Positions 15,856-23,765 of a DNA stretch of 31,761 nucleotides are shown in pieces. The DNA is taken from the NCBI GenBank assembly GCA_964247745.1, contig CAXTVT010000040.1, positions 1 through 31,761 on the forward strand, read 5' to 3'. A program made the translations under genes and the position numbers. The DNA is from RH-AL1 sp964247745. GTDB lineage: Bacteria > Pseudomonadota > Alphaproteobacteria > Rhizobiales > Beijerinckiaceae. Below the pieces are notes generated by a model. That model was not told the origin of the DNA. It made no database searches and saw nothing but the letters and a program-made list of their open reading frames with translations. The stretch's first letter is position 1. Every line of letters begins with the position of its first letter.

Positions 15856-16914
15856 ATGGAGCCGTCAGCGAGTCATCCCTATGCAGGTCTGCCGGACAGC
15901 GCGTTCTGGAAGACGGCGGTCACGATGCCCGAGCTGGCCGATTTCGATCCCATCACCGAAGTCCCGTTCAGGATTTCGGCGGAGGATCGCGTCGCTACGG
16001 CCGGAAGCTGCTTCGCCCAGCACATTTCACGCGCACTCTTGGCGGAGGACATCCGCTTCGTTCAGACCGAGATCGCCGATGAGATCGACGGACCGGACCT
16101 GCCGGTGTACTCGGCGCGTTACGGCAACATCTACACGTGTCGCCAGCTGTTCCAGCTTTTCGAGCGGGCTTACGGGCTGTTCGTGCCGCGTCACGTGGCC
16201 TGGCGCCGGCCGGACGGTCGCTACGTCGACCCGTTTCGGCCCAACGAATTTCCGCGCGGCTTCGCGACGGCCGACGATGTCGCGGTCGCCCGCCGCCAGC
16301 ATCTCGCCGCCGTGCGCGACGTCCTCGAGACCTGCGACGTTCTGGTCTTCACGCTGGGCCTGACAGAGGTGTGGCTCGACGGCACCGATGGATCGGCCGT
16401 GCCGCTGCCGCCGGGCGTGGTCGCCTCGCCCACGGATCCGTCCGTCGTGTTCTCTCCGACGAACCTCTCGGTCGACGAGCTCTCCGACGACCTGCTGGCG
16501 TTTATCGACGCGATCCGACGAATCAACCCGCGCATCCGCTTCGTCTTGACCGTTTCGCCGGTCCCGATCATCGCAACCTTCGAACAGCGTCATGTGATCG
16601 TGTCGAGCGCCTGCACGAAGGCCATCCTGCGGGTCGTCGCCGATCGGGTCTCGCGCGCGCGGCGCAACGTGCTCTATTTCCCGTCCTACGAGATGATCGT
16701 CACGCATCCGAAGGCCCGCTATTTCGAGAAGAACGACCGCGCGATCAAGCCGGAAGGCGTCGCGGCCGTCATGAAGGTGTTTCGCGAACGCATCCTCGAC
16801 AAGGGCCACACTCGCCTCGCGCCGCCCGTCGCGCTCGAGCTCCCGGAGGATGCGACGCCGGCTCCCCTGACCATCGCGACCCCGCTCGAAGCGGAGTTCA
16901 AAGACGTCGTGTGA
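15856..16914 (+). CDS. GSCFA domain protein (SGNH-hydrolase-like)
   Basis: A 352-residue protein with the name-giving motif AGSCFAQHIS at residues 49-58, where S51 would be the nucleophile of an SGNH-type esterase or acyltransferase. Further family features are YGNIYTCRQLFQL, VLVFTLGLTEVW, the segment FVLTVSPVP and FPSYEMIV. GSCFA proteins are poorly characterised and often occur near surface polysaccharide genes. A role in removing or adding acyl groups on a glycan is family-level inference. No signal peptide is visible, so action would be cytoplasmic. AGGGA at 15846-15850 supports the start. The WcbI-methyltransferase gene follows after 30 bases on the same strand, so the two are probably cotranscribed. 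GC content appears lower than in the flanking housekeeping genes. Confidence 0.85.
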   Translation: MEPSASHPYAGLPDSAFWKTAVTMPELADFDPITEVPFRISAEDRVATAGSCFAQHISRALLAEDIRFVQTEIADEIDGPDLPVYSARYGNIYTCRQLFQLFERAYGLFVPRHVAWRRPDGRYVDPFRPNEFPRGFATADDVAVARRQHLAAVRDVLETCDVLVFTLGLTEVWLDGTDGSAVPLPPGVVASPTDPSVVFSPTNLSVDELSDDLLAFIDAIRRINPRIRFVLTVSPVPIIATFEQRHVIVSSACTKAILRVVADRVSRARRNVLYFPSYEMIVTHPKARYFEKNDRAIKPEGVAAVMKVFRERILDKGHTRLAPPVALELPEDATPAPLTIATPLEAEFKDVV

Positions 16915-16944
16915 CGAAACCATGCTGGCGCCGGGGGTGGCGGC

Positions 16945-18690
16945 ATGAGTCCAAAGTGCGTGCGGGTCCTCACCGGCTGCCAGATGGAAGGTCTGGTCTC
17001 CGCGATCCGCATCCTGTTCCCGTCCTGCGACGTCGAGGGGTTTCACACCTACCGCCTGCTCGGCGACGATCGCGACGCAATCCATGACAACCTGCGTGCG
17101 GCCGATCTCGTGTTCGCGCTGCCGCTCGACGGCAAGTTCGGGGACCTGGCCGCGGACCGGATCGGAGCGCTGGGCCCACGTATCCAATTCGTGCCGCACG
17201 TCGTCTACGCGGCCTTTCATCCCGATATCACCTACCTGGAACGGGGTGATGGAACGCGGGTCTATACGCCGATGATCGACTATAACTCGATCATCGCGGT
17301 GGCGGCTTTCAGGCTCGGCCTCGACGTGGCGCGCACGGTGCGCCTCTACAATTCCTACATCTATCAGGCGCTGGGATATTTCGATCGTCAGGAGGCGAGC
17401 GGGCGCAGCCTGATTTCCGACTTCCGGCACCACGGCGTCGACCTGGGGAGCTCGCTGCAACGCTGGCTGCGAACGCCGGAACCGTTCATGTATTCCATGA
17501 ACCATCCGCGCAGCTTCGTCCTGGCGGACGTCGCGCTCGAGGCCTGCCGCGCCGCCGGGCTCCACGTAGGAAGACGGTTTCCCGAGCCGGCGGCGATGCC
17601 GGACCGCCTTGCCGAATGGATCATCTATCCCGTCTTCCCGGAGATCGCCGCCCGTTTCGGGAAGGTCGGCGACGCCGGATTCAAGCTGACGGCCGAGCAG
17701 AAACGGACGCTGTCCCTGGACGAATACGTGGAACAATCCTTCATCCAATACGAGCGAGAGAACATGGCCGACTGGGACATCTCCGAGCGCATCGATCGCA
17801 CGACGGCGGTCATCGGCCGCCTGCTCGAACGACCTAGGTCCAGGGTGCGGCAAGCATCGGTCCAGGTCACCCGCGCGGCCGAGACGATCTTCGCGACCCC
17901 CGTCCAGGTCGCCTCGCTCGACGCCTGCTTCTTTTATCATACGACCGATCTGCCGGGACACGGGACGCAGCCCGGACCCTGGGACCTACGCGGCCGATTT
18001 TCCGATTACATCGGCGGCTTGGACCTCGCGGGCCGACGCGTGCTCGACGTCGGCGCGGCCTCCGGCTTCCTGTCGTTCTCCGCCGAGGAGGCGGGAGCCA
18101 GCGAAGTCGTGTCCTTCGATCTCGATAGCGCCGATCGGCAGCATCTGCTCCCGTTCGCCGAAAGCGAGTACGTCACCGATCACGCGAGCTGGAGCGCCAA
18201 GCAGAGTGCGGCGTTCCAGCGATGGAAGAATGCGTACTGGTTCACGCATCGGCTGAAGGCTTCGAAGGCCAAGGTCGTTTATGGCGACGTCTACGACATG
18301 CCCGCCGCGATGGGTCAGTTCGACGTCGTCATCGTCGGCGCCATCCTGGAACATCTGAGTGACCCGATCCGTGCCCTCGCCAGCATCTCGAAGCGCGCGC
18401 GCGAATATCTGATCATCAACACCGACTATATCGAGTCGGATCAAACCATCGCCCAGTTCAACGGACGATCGAACCTGCCCGACGCGTCCTACATCTTTTG
18501 GACCTACTCGCTCAAGACGTACGAGCAGGTCGTCGCCATCCTGGGCTTCGAAACCGTATCCGTCAAAAAGGAGATCTTCGCCACCCCGGCGCGCGCGGGG
18601 CAGCCGGTGACCGACGCGCATCGCGCGGTGCTCGTCTGTCGCCGCAAGGAGAAGCGGCAGGTCCAACCCGCCTTGCAAAGCGCGGCCTGA
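16945..18690 (+). CDS. Fusion of a WcbI-like polysaccharide biosynthesis domain and a SAM methyltransferase
   Basis: A 581-residue two-domain protein. The first ~270 residues resemble WcbI, a capsule biosynthesis protein of Burkholderia thought to have an acetyltransferase-like fold; the N-terminal signature is LTGCQMEGL (residues 9-17), with LVFALPLDGKFGDLA and FVPHVVYAAFHPD after it. A linker leads to a class I methyltransferase from about residue 320. Its SAM-binding loop VLDVGAASGF starts near residue 366, followed by the acidic strand VVSFDLD, the catalytic-face strand FDVVIVGAILEHLSDP and YLIINTDYIE. There is no signal peptide or membrane segment. Cotranscription with the GSCFA gene suggests acyl and methyl decoration of one glycan or lipid-linked product, which is inference. 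The fusion and adjacent GSCFA gene are directly visible. Confidence 0.8.
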   Translation: MSPKCVRVLTGCQMEGLVSAIRILFPSCDVEGFHTYRLLGDDRDAIHDNLRAADLVFALPLDGKFGDLAADRIGALGPRIQFVPHVVYAAFHPDITYLERGDGTRVYTPMIDYNSIIAVAAFRLGLDVARTVRLYNSYIYQALGYFDRQEASGRSLISDFRHHGVDLGSSLQRWLRTPEPFMYSMNHPRSFVLADVALEACRAAGLHVGRRFPEPAAMPDRLAEWIIYPVFPEIAARFGKVGDAGFKLTAEQKRTLSLDEYVEQSFIQYERENMADWDISERIDRTTAVIGRLLERPRSRVRQASVQVTRAAETIFATPVQVASLDACFFYHTTDLPGHGTQPGPWDLRGRFSDYIGGLDLAGRRVLDVGAASGFLSFSAEEAGASEVVSFDLDSADRQHLLPFAESEYVTDHASWSAKQSAAFQRWKNAYWFTHRLKASKAKVVYGDVYDMPAAMGQFDVVIVGAILEHLSDPIRALASISKRAREYLIINTDYIESDQTIAQFNGRSNLPDASYIFWTYSLKTYEQVVAILGFETVSVKKEIFATPARAGQPVTDAHRAVLVCRRKEKRQVQPALQSAA

Positions 18691-18691
18691 T

Positions 18692-18719
18692 CGCGCCGAT
18701 CCGAGTCTCGTCCGGCGCG
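18692..18719. terminator. Possible bidirectional terminator stem
   Basis: CGCGCCG at 18692-18698 and CGGCGCG at 18713-18719 form a perfect 7-bp stem around a 14-base loop. It lies in the 46-base gap between the convergent WcbI-methyltransferase and HIT genes. There is no clear T-run, so strength is uncertain; the convergent position is the main support. Confidence 0.35.
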
Positions 18720-18736
18720 GTCGGAGGCCGCCGCAC

Positions 18737-19174
18737 TTACAGCGCGGCCCTGATCCGCTCGGCCTGGTCTCTCAACGCTTCGGCGTCGGCCATGCCGCCG
18801 GCGTGCGGCTTCAACGCCACGCCGTCCATCCGCGGCACGACGTGGAAATGGAGGTGGAACACGCTCTGGCCGCCCGCGGCCTCGTTGTACTGCAAAATGG
18901 TCAGGCCGTCGGCGGCGAAGGCGCTCTTCACCGCCGCCGCCACCTTCTGCACGCGCACGATCAGCGCGGCCAGCGTATCGGGCGCCACGTCGAGCAGGCC
19001 GCGCGCCGGTGCCTTGGGCACCACCAGCGTGTGGCCCTCGGCCTGGGGCATGGCGTCCATGAAGGCCAGAACGAGATCGTCCTCGTAGACCTTGGCGCAG
19101 GGGATCTCGCCGCGCAGGATCTTGGCGAAGATGTTCTGGTCGTCGTAGGAAAGCGTGCCGGCGGAAGAGGTCAT
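18737..19174 (-). CDS. HIT family nucleotide hydrolase/transferase
   Basis: A 145-residue histidine-triad protein of the Hint/HIT branch, which hydrolyses nucleoside phosphoramidates or dinucleotides. The triad is H107-L-H109-F-H111 in SVFHLHFHVVPR. Upstream parts match too: IFAKILRGEIPCAKVYEDD, VLAFMDAMPQAEGHTLVVPK, and the helix before the nucleotide loop. Length is typical and it is cytoplasmic. ATG 19174 overlaps the TGA of the FemAB-like gene (ATGA), so it is probably translated by coupling from that mRNA. The substrate is not visible from sequence. Confidence 0.92.
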   Translation of the reverse strand: MTSSAGTLSYDDQNIFAKILRGEIPCAKVYEDDLVLAFMDAMPQAEGHTLVVPKAPARGLLDVAPDTLAALIVRVQKVAAAVKSAFAADGLTILQYNEAAGGQSVFHLHFHVVPRMDGVALKPHAGGMADAEALRDQAERIRAAL

Positions 19175-20412
19175 TCGTTCTCCATGCCGGACGGCGCGCA
19201 TTTCTTGAAGGGCGCGAGATCGCCGTATTCCTCGATCGCCTCGTCGACCGCCGCACGCTCGCGAACGAGATAATCGTCGATGGCGCGATGGAAGCGCTTG
19301 TCGGGGATATCGTGGGCCGAATAGGTCGGCACGGCGCGATAGCCACGCGCCAGCTTGTGCTCGCCCTGGGCGCCGGCCTCGACCCGTTTCAGCCCGTGGG
19401 TGATGGCCCATTCGATCGCCTGGTAGTAGCAGACCTCGAAATGCAGGAACGGGTGCTCCTCGAGGCAGCCCCAGTTGCGGCCGTAGAGCGCGTCGTCGCC
19501 GATGAAGTTGATGGCGCCGGCGATCCAGCGGCCGTCGCGTCGCGCCATCACCAGCAGGATGCGGTCGGCCATGGTCTGGCCGACGGCCTCGAAGAAGCCG
19601 CGGGTGAGGTAGGGTCGCCCCCATTTGCGCGAGCCGGTGTCGATGTAGAACTCGTAGAACGCCTTCCAGTGCTCGGGCCGGATCGCGGCGCCGGAGAGGC
19701 ACTCGATCGTAATGCCGTTGGCGAGCGCGTCGCGCCGCTCGCGGCGGATGACCTTGCGCTTGCGCGAGGCCAGGCTTTCGAGAAAATGCTCGAAGTCGCG
19801 GTAGCTCTCGTTGACGAAATGAAACTGTTGCCCGGTGCGCTGCAGCAGCCCGGCCTCGCCCATCGCCTCGCATTCGGCGCGCGTGGCGAAGGTGACGTGA
19901 ACCGTCGAGGCCTCGACCTTGGCGCGCCAGGCCTTGAGCCCGGCGATCAGCGTCTCCGTCGCCATCGGGTCGGCGTCGGCGGCGACCAGCAGGCGGCGCC
20001 CGGTGACGGGCGTGAACGGCACGCAGACCTGGAGCTTGGGGTAATAGTCGAGCCCGGCGCGGTGGTAAGCGTCGGCCCAGGCGTGATCGAATACGTATTC
20101 GCCCATCGAATGGGTCTTGATGTAGCACGGCGCCACCGCCTCAAGCCGGCCGCCCTTGCTCTCGACCACGACATGCGTCGGCACCCAGCCGGTGCGGCCG
20201 CCGACCGATTTCGAACTTTCCAGCGCATGGAGAAAGGCGTGGGTGAGGAACGGGTTGAAGCGCTCGCCCTCGCGATGGTCGGCGACCACACTGCCATCCG
20301 CCGCGACGGCGAGGCCGGTGGCCGGGATCTGCGGATTGGCGCAGCGATCCCATTGCACGGAGTCGAGCTCCGCGATCGACTGCACGATGCGCACGACGGC
20401 AGGCGTTTGCAT
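19171..20412 (-). CDS. FemAB-like GNAT protein (peptidogalycan biosynthesis/recognition, DUF482)
   Basis: A 413-residue member of the DUF482 family, two tandem GNAT-like folds related to the FemABX aminoacyl transferases. Family landmarks are NPFLTHAFLHALE, the APCYIKTHSMGEYVFDHAWADAY stretch, KLQVCVPFTPVTGRRLL, KRKVIRRERR and the C-terminal EHKLARGY...TYSAHDI. FemABX relatives add amino acids from aminoacyl-tRNA to cell-wall precursors. For this branch no activity is established, so a peptidoglycan or peptide-transfer role is family inference. There is no signal peptide. Its stop overlaps the HIT start by 4 bases, making a two-gene transcription unit. Such a pairing would fit if the HIT protein clears an adenylate or phosphoramidate by-product (speculation). 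Confidence 0.87.
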   Translation of the reverse strand: MQTPAVVRIVQSIAELDSVQWDRCANPQIPATGLAVAADGSVVADHREGERFNPFLTHAFLHALESSKSVGGRTGWVPTHVVVESKGGRLEAVAPCYIKTHSMGEYVFDHAWADAYHRAGLDYYPKLQVCVPFTPVTGRRLLVAADADPMATETLIAGLKAWRAKVEASTVHVTFATRAECEAMGEAGLLQRTGQQFHFVNESYRDFEHFLESLASRKRKVIRRERRDALANGITIECLSGAAIRPEHWKAFYEFYIDTGSRKWGRPYLTRGFFEAVGQTMADRILLVMARRDGRWIAGAINFIGDDALYGRNWGCLEEHPFLHFEVCYYQAIEWAITHGLKRVEAGAQGEHKLARGYRAVPTYSAHDIPDKRFHRAIDDYLVRERAAVDEAIEEYGDLAPFKKCAPSGMENE

Positions 20413-20525
20413 GGACTCAGCTTACTCCTATCGATGCGCCGCAACAATCGGGGTCGACGGGCGTGATGCCGCGGCGTCGCCTCGGTTGACGGCGGTGGCG
20501 GCGCGATCCTAGATCGGCACACGCG

Positions 20526-20792
20526 TTGGAGGTGGCCTTGGACGCGACTATCGAAGCGACTCTCGTCGCGTCGAATGATGCGCGAGCTGCATATCGCATC
20601 GATCGTCTTTTCGAGGTGGCGGTCGATCGGCTCCCTGCCCACCCGCTCATGGGGAGAGAGGGCGCCTTGACGGGAACGCGCGAGCTTGTTCCGCATCCAA
20701 GATATCGGGTCGTCTACGATGTTCTCGACCCGATCGCCGTGATCCTCGCCCTGGTTCACACGTCGCGACAATGGCCGCCGGACCAGAGCTAG
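20526..20792 (+). pseudogene. Degraded RelE/ParE-type toxin remnant
   Basis: The C-terminal two thirds look like a RelE/ParE toxin: NDARAAYRIDRLFEVAVDRL, HPLMGREG, GTRELV and the ending RVVYDV...ILALVHTSRQWPP. The N-terminal strand and helix of the family, normally beginning like 'VEWSxxAxxDLxxI', are absent. The only available starts are TTG 20526 or later codons. No antitoxin gene fits in the 113 bases upstream, and none follows: the next gene overlaps it by 22 bases and encodes an HNH nuclease. I read it as an orphan, 5'-degraded toxin with no expected activity. An intact short variant starting at TTG cannot be excluded. Confidence 0.5.
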
Positions 20793-21160
20793 ACGGCCCC
20801 GCCGCCCTGGCCTGGCTCGCCGCGGCGCAGCGCGACCGCTGCCTCTACTGCGGCTGCGAAACCTGGCTGCCGGGGGAGCGCCGACAGGAGGCGCGGCTGC
20901 GCGCCAAATGGGACATGCCGGGCGCGCGCTCGATGGCCTGCCAGCTCGCCTTCGGCTATCGCATGGCCAGCGTCGAGCATCTGCGGCGTCGCTCGGAGGG
21001 CGGCGGCGACGAGCCCGGCAATCTCGCCATGGCCTGCGCCTATTGCAATTCGTCGCGGCGCGAGGCTACGCCGGAGGCCCACGGCGCGGCGATGCGGTCG
21101 ATGATCGAGGCCGGGCGCCACCCGTGTTTCCCGCCGCCGGATCACGCGAACCCTCGGTAG
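20771..21160 (+). CDS. Small HNH-type endonuclease domain protein
   Basis: A 129-residue protein with a compact HNH/zinc-finger nuclease layout: C-x2-C in CLYCGC, then the VEHLRRRSEGGGDEPGNLAMAC core, and a second pair in ACAYCNSSR. H, N and the four-cysteine cage are present, so it could be active. HNH proteins of this size without other domains have diverse or unknown roles. No restriction or phage genes are adjacent. It overlaps the toxin remnant at its start. After collapsing the assembly gap, its stop lies about 19 bases inside the convergent methyltransferase gene. The start at ATG 20771 has no clear ribosome site. Confidence 0.7.
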   Translation: MAAGPELDGPAALAWLAAAQRDRCLYCGCETWLPGERRQEARLRAKWDMPGARSMACQLAFGYRMASVEHLRRRSEGGGDEPGNLAMACAYCNSSRREATPEAHGAAMRSMIEAGRHPCFPPPDHANPR

Positions 21161-21205
21161 ATCCAGCAAGCGGCCCGCAGGCGCACCGCACCGTCCGCGC
21201 TGACG
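21151..21205. repeat. 55-base sequence duplicated across the assembly gap (left copy)
   Basis: This 55-base block, beginning CCCTCGGTAGATCC, is identical base for base to 21306-21360 on the other side of the N run. It contains the last codons of both convergent genes. It is most simply a contig-end overlap that the scaffolder did not merge. Confidence 0.9.
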
Positions 21206-21305
21206 NNNNNNNNNNNNNNNNNNNNNNNNNNNNNNNNNNNNNNNNNNNNNNNNNNNNNNNNNNNNNNNNNNNNNNNNNNNNNNNNNNNNNNNNNNNNNNN
21301 NNNNN
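21206..21305. other. Assembly gap of 100 N
   Basis: Exactly 100 N, the usual placeholder for a gap of unknown size. Both flanks end in the same 55 bases. The real sequence is probably continuous with the block present once, which restores an intact methyltransferase end. A true tandem duplication with unknown sequence between the copies cannot be excluded. Confidence 0.95.
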
Positions 21306-21360
21306 CCCTCGGTAGATCCAGCAAGCGGCCCGCAGGCGCACCGCACCGTCCGCGCTGACG
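21306..21360. repeat. 55-base sequence duplicated across the assembly gap (right copy)
   Basis: Exact match to 21151-21205. Here the block is in frame with the C-terminal end of the methyltransferase (AACWIYRG). Confidence 0.9.
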
Positions 21361-22142
21361 TGGTCGGCCAAGTGCAGGCGCAGCAGACGTCGCGCCTCGG
21401 CCTGCACCGCCGGCTCGGCCTCGCGGATCGTGCCGGCGGCGGGACCGGTCTCGCTCAGCATGGCGACGGCGTCGTCGAGGTCGGCGCCGACGACGAGGGC
21501 GCTGTCGAGCTTGTCCGCCGTCACGCCGGTGAAGCCGGCGCCCTCCAGCACAAGGCGCGTGCGCGCGGCATCTGCGAGGCCGAACGGGCCAGGCTCGCCG
21601 TCGCTGAAGTCCGGTATCGGCAGCACGGGGGTCAGCCATTCCAGCGGCCTCTGCATCCACTCGACCTCGGCGCGACCGCGCCAAGCGACGAAGGCGCAGC
21701 GGCCGCCGGGGGCAAGCGCGCTGCGAAGGTTGGCGAAGGCGCCGGCGGGATCGTCGAAGAACATGATGCCGAACCGCGACGCCACGAGATCGGCGGAAGG
21801 CGCGAAGCCATGGCGCGAGGCGTCGGCCTCGATCCAGTCGATCGGCGCGCGGTCGCCCGCGCTCAGAGCCGCATCGTGCGCGGCGGCGTGGGCCAGCATC
21901 GGGCGCGACACGTCGACCGCCGCGACGTGGCCATCGCGGCCGAGCGCGGTGGCCAGGCGCAACGAGAGGTCGCCGCAGCCGCAGCCAACGTCCAGCGCGC
22001 GTTCACCGCGCCGGGGTGCCGCCGCCTGCAGCAGCGCCTCGGTCAGCGGCGCCATCAGGCGGTCGAGCCGGGCCTGGTTGCGGACCCATTTGGCGCCGGC
22101 GACGTCGTTCCAATAGGCGATTTGGTCGGCGTTGGCGGTCAT
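21306..22142 (-). CDS. Class I SAM-dependent methyltransferase, 3' end cut by the gap
   Basis: 279 residues are visible here. If the gap is collapsed, two more codons and a TGA (21142-21150) complete a 281-residue protein. The SAM loop is ALDVGCGCGDLSLRLA, followed by HVAAVDVSRPMLAHA (acidic motif) and DLVASRFGIMFFDDP, typical of small-molecule methyltransferases of the UbiE/COQ5-like group. The substrate is unknown. MTANADQIAYWNDVAGAKWV is a characteristic start for this group in alphaproteobacteria. ATG 22142 overlaps the mutY stop as ATGA, so the gene is probably translated together with mutY. A DNA-repair role is not implied by that. Confidence 0.87.
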
Positions 22143-23260
22143 GGCAGCAGGTCCAGAGCGAGTCGGGCGGGCGCGTCGTCGGGACGCTCGACCCCGTCGA
22201 GCAGCCGCTGGCCGGCCGCCGCCACCTTGCGCATCAGCGTCGGCAGCGCCTCGCCCGGCAGGTTGGTCTCCGCGACCCAACGGCACCCGGCCGGTGCCGC
22301 CGTCCGCGCCGCGACGCGGGCGGCGTAGACGGCGAGGCGCAACGGAAAATGCGTGAAGCCGTGCTCCACCCAGGCCGGCGCCCGCGCGTAACGCGCCGCC
22401 AGCGGTCGCGCCGCGCCGCCGGGATCGCCCGCCGCGGTCCAGGCGCTGCCGGGGAACTCGGTCATGCCGCCGAGCAGGCCCTTGTCGGGCCGCGTGCGCA
22501 CCAGCACGTCGGGGCCGCGGCGCACGTAGAAAACCGTGCCGAGCCGCTCCGGGCGCTCGGCCTTGATCACCTTCGTCGGCAGCTCGTCCTGGCGCCCGGC
22601 CCGCCGCGCGGCGCAGCCGTCCGACAGCGGGCACAAGGCGCAAGCCGGCCGGCGCGGCGTGCAGATCGTGGCGCCGAGGTCCATCATCGCCTGGGCATAG
22701 TCGCCGGGACGCCGCTGCGGCGTGCGCGCCGCGGCGTGGAGGCGGATCTCGGGGCGACACGCCTTGATCGGCGCGGCGACGGCGTGGAGGCGCACGATCA
22801 CGCGTTCGACGTTGCCGTCGACCACGACTGCCGGCCGCCCGAAGGCGATCGCGGCTACCGCCGCCGCCGTGTAGGCGCCGATGCCGGGCAGGGCACGCAG
22901 CCCATCCTCCGTGTCGGGGAAGCCGCCGGCCTCGGTCACGAGCCCGGCGCAGGCGTGCAGGTTGCGGGCGCGGGAATAATAGCCAAGGCCGGCCCAGCTT
23001 CGCATGACGTCCTCGACCGGCGCCGCCGCGAGGTCCTGCACGCGGGGCCACGCCGCGAGGAACTTCGCGAAATAGCTTTTCACCGCCGCCACGGTGGTCT
23101 GCTGCAGCATCACCTCCGAGAGCCACACCGCATAGGGGTCGGCCGGCGCGCCCGGCGCCGCGCGCCAGGGCAGGTCGCGGCGGTGGCGATCGTACCAGGC
23201 AAGCAGGCGCGCGGCGTCGCCTTCCGCCGCCGCCGGCATGCTGTTACGCTCTCGCGCCAT
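22139..23260 (-). CDS. mutY: A/G-specific adenine glycosylase MutY
   Basis: Removes adenine mispaired with 8-oxoguanine. At 373 residues it is normal length. Visible are the catalytic glutamate E49 in LSEVMLQQTTV, the helix-hairpin-helix LRALPGIGAYTAAAVAAIAFG, the catalytic aspartate D148 in VVVDGNVERV, and the 4Fe-4S loop C200-x6-C207-x2-C210-x5-C216. A C-terminal NUDIX-like domain (RPERLGTVFYVRRG through WVEHGFTHFPLRL) recognises 8-oxoG. I take ATG 23260, which has GGAGGG at 23269-23264 on the minus strand; ATG 23239 seven codons later is the alternative. The start region abuts or overlaps the divergent DUF721 gene. A methyltransferase gene overlaps its stop by 4 bases. Confidence 0.95.
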   Translation of the reverse strand: MARERNSMPAAAEGDAARLLAWYDRHRRDLPWRAAPGAPADPYAVWLSEVMLQQTTVAAVKSYFAKFLAAWPRVQDLAAAPVEDVMRSWAGLGYYSRARNLHACAGLVTEAGGFPDTEDGLRALPGIGAYTAAAVAAIAFGRPAVVVDGNVERVIVRLHAVAAPIKACRPEIRLHAAARTPQRRPGDYAQAMMDLGATICTPRRPACALCPLSDGCAARRAGRQDELPTKVIKAERPERLGTVFYVRRGPDVLVRTRPDKGLLGGMTEFPGSAWTAAGDPGGAARPLAARYARAPAWVEHGFTHFPLRLAVYAARVAARTAAPAGCRWVAETNLPGEALPTLMRKVAAAGQRLLDGVERPDDAPARLALDLLP

Positions 23261-23759
23261 GCGCCCTCCGAAAACCCGCAACCGCGCCTGGTCGCGCCCG
23301 CTCGCCGATCTCGTCGGCGCCGTCGTCGACCCGGTGTTCGCCAAGCAGGGCTTCTCCGAATCCGATCTCATCCTGCACTGGGACGATATCGTCGGCGAGC
23401 GCCTCGCCGCCGCCTCGCGTCCGATCAAGCTGCAATGGCCGCCGCGTTCCACAGGACGCCACCCCGACGCGGCGCCGCAGCCGGCGACGCTGGTGATCCG
23501 CGTCGAGAGCGGCATGGCGCTGGAGATCCAGCACAGCTCGGACCAGGTGCTGGCGCGGGTCAACGCGCATCTGGGCTGGCGCTGCATCGGCAAGCTGTCG
23601 TTCCGCCAGGGCCCGATCGAGCGCGGCGAGGCCGCCGACGCGCGTCGGCGGCAGCCGACCGCCGCGGCGTTGGCCGCCGCCGCCGAACGCGTGCCGGGCA
23701 TCGCGGACGAGGCCCTGCGGACCGCGCTCGCCCGTCTCGGCGCCCACGTCACGCGCTGA
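23259..23759 (+). CDS. DciA-like protein (DUF721)
   Basis: A 166-residue protein of the DUF721 family, to which the replicative helicase loader DciA belongs. The folded part is residues ~10-110: WSRPLADLVGAVVDPVFAKQGF, LILHWDDIVGERLAAASRPIKLQW, LVIRVESGMALEIQHSSDQVLARVNAHLGW and IGKLSFRQGP. The rest is an Ala/Arg-rich tail. In alphaproteobacteria DUF721 proteins are commonly encoded beside mutY, as here. A helicase-loading role is inferred from the family and not shown for this subgroup. ATG 23259 fits the usual N-terminus (MRPPKTRNRAW). An in-frame ATG at 23238 would add seven residues. Neither has a clear ribosome site. Its stop is 6 bases from the convergent beta-lactamase stop. Confidence 0.85.
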   Translation: MRPPKTRNRAWSRPLADLVGAVVDPVFAKQGFSESDLILHWDDIVGERLAAASRPIKLQWPPRSTGRHPDAAPQPATLVIRVESGMALEIQHSSDQVLARVNAHLGWRCIGKLSFRQGPIERGEAADARRRQPTAAALAAAAERVPGIADEALRTALARLGAHVTR

Positions 23760-23765
23760 CATCGC

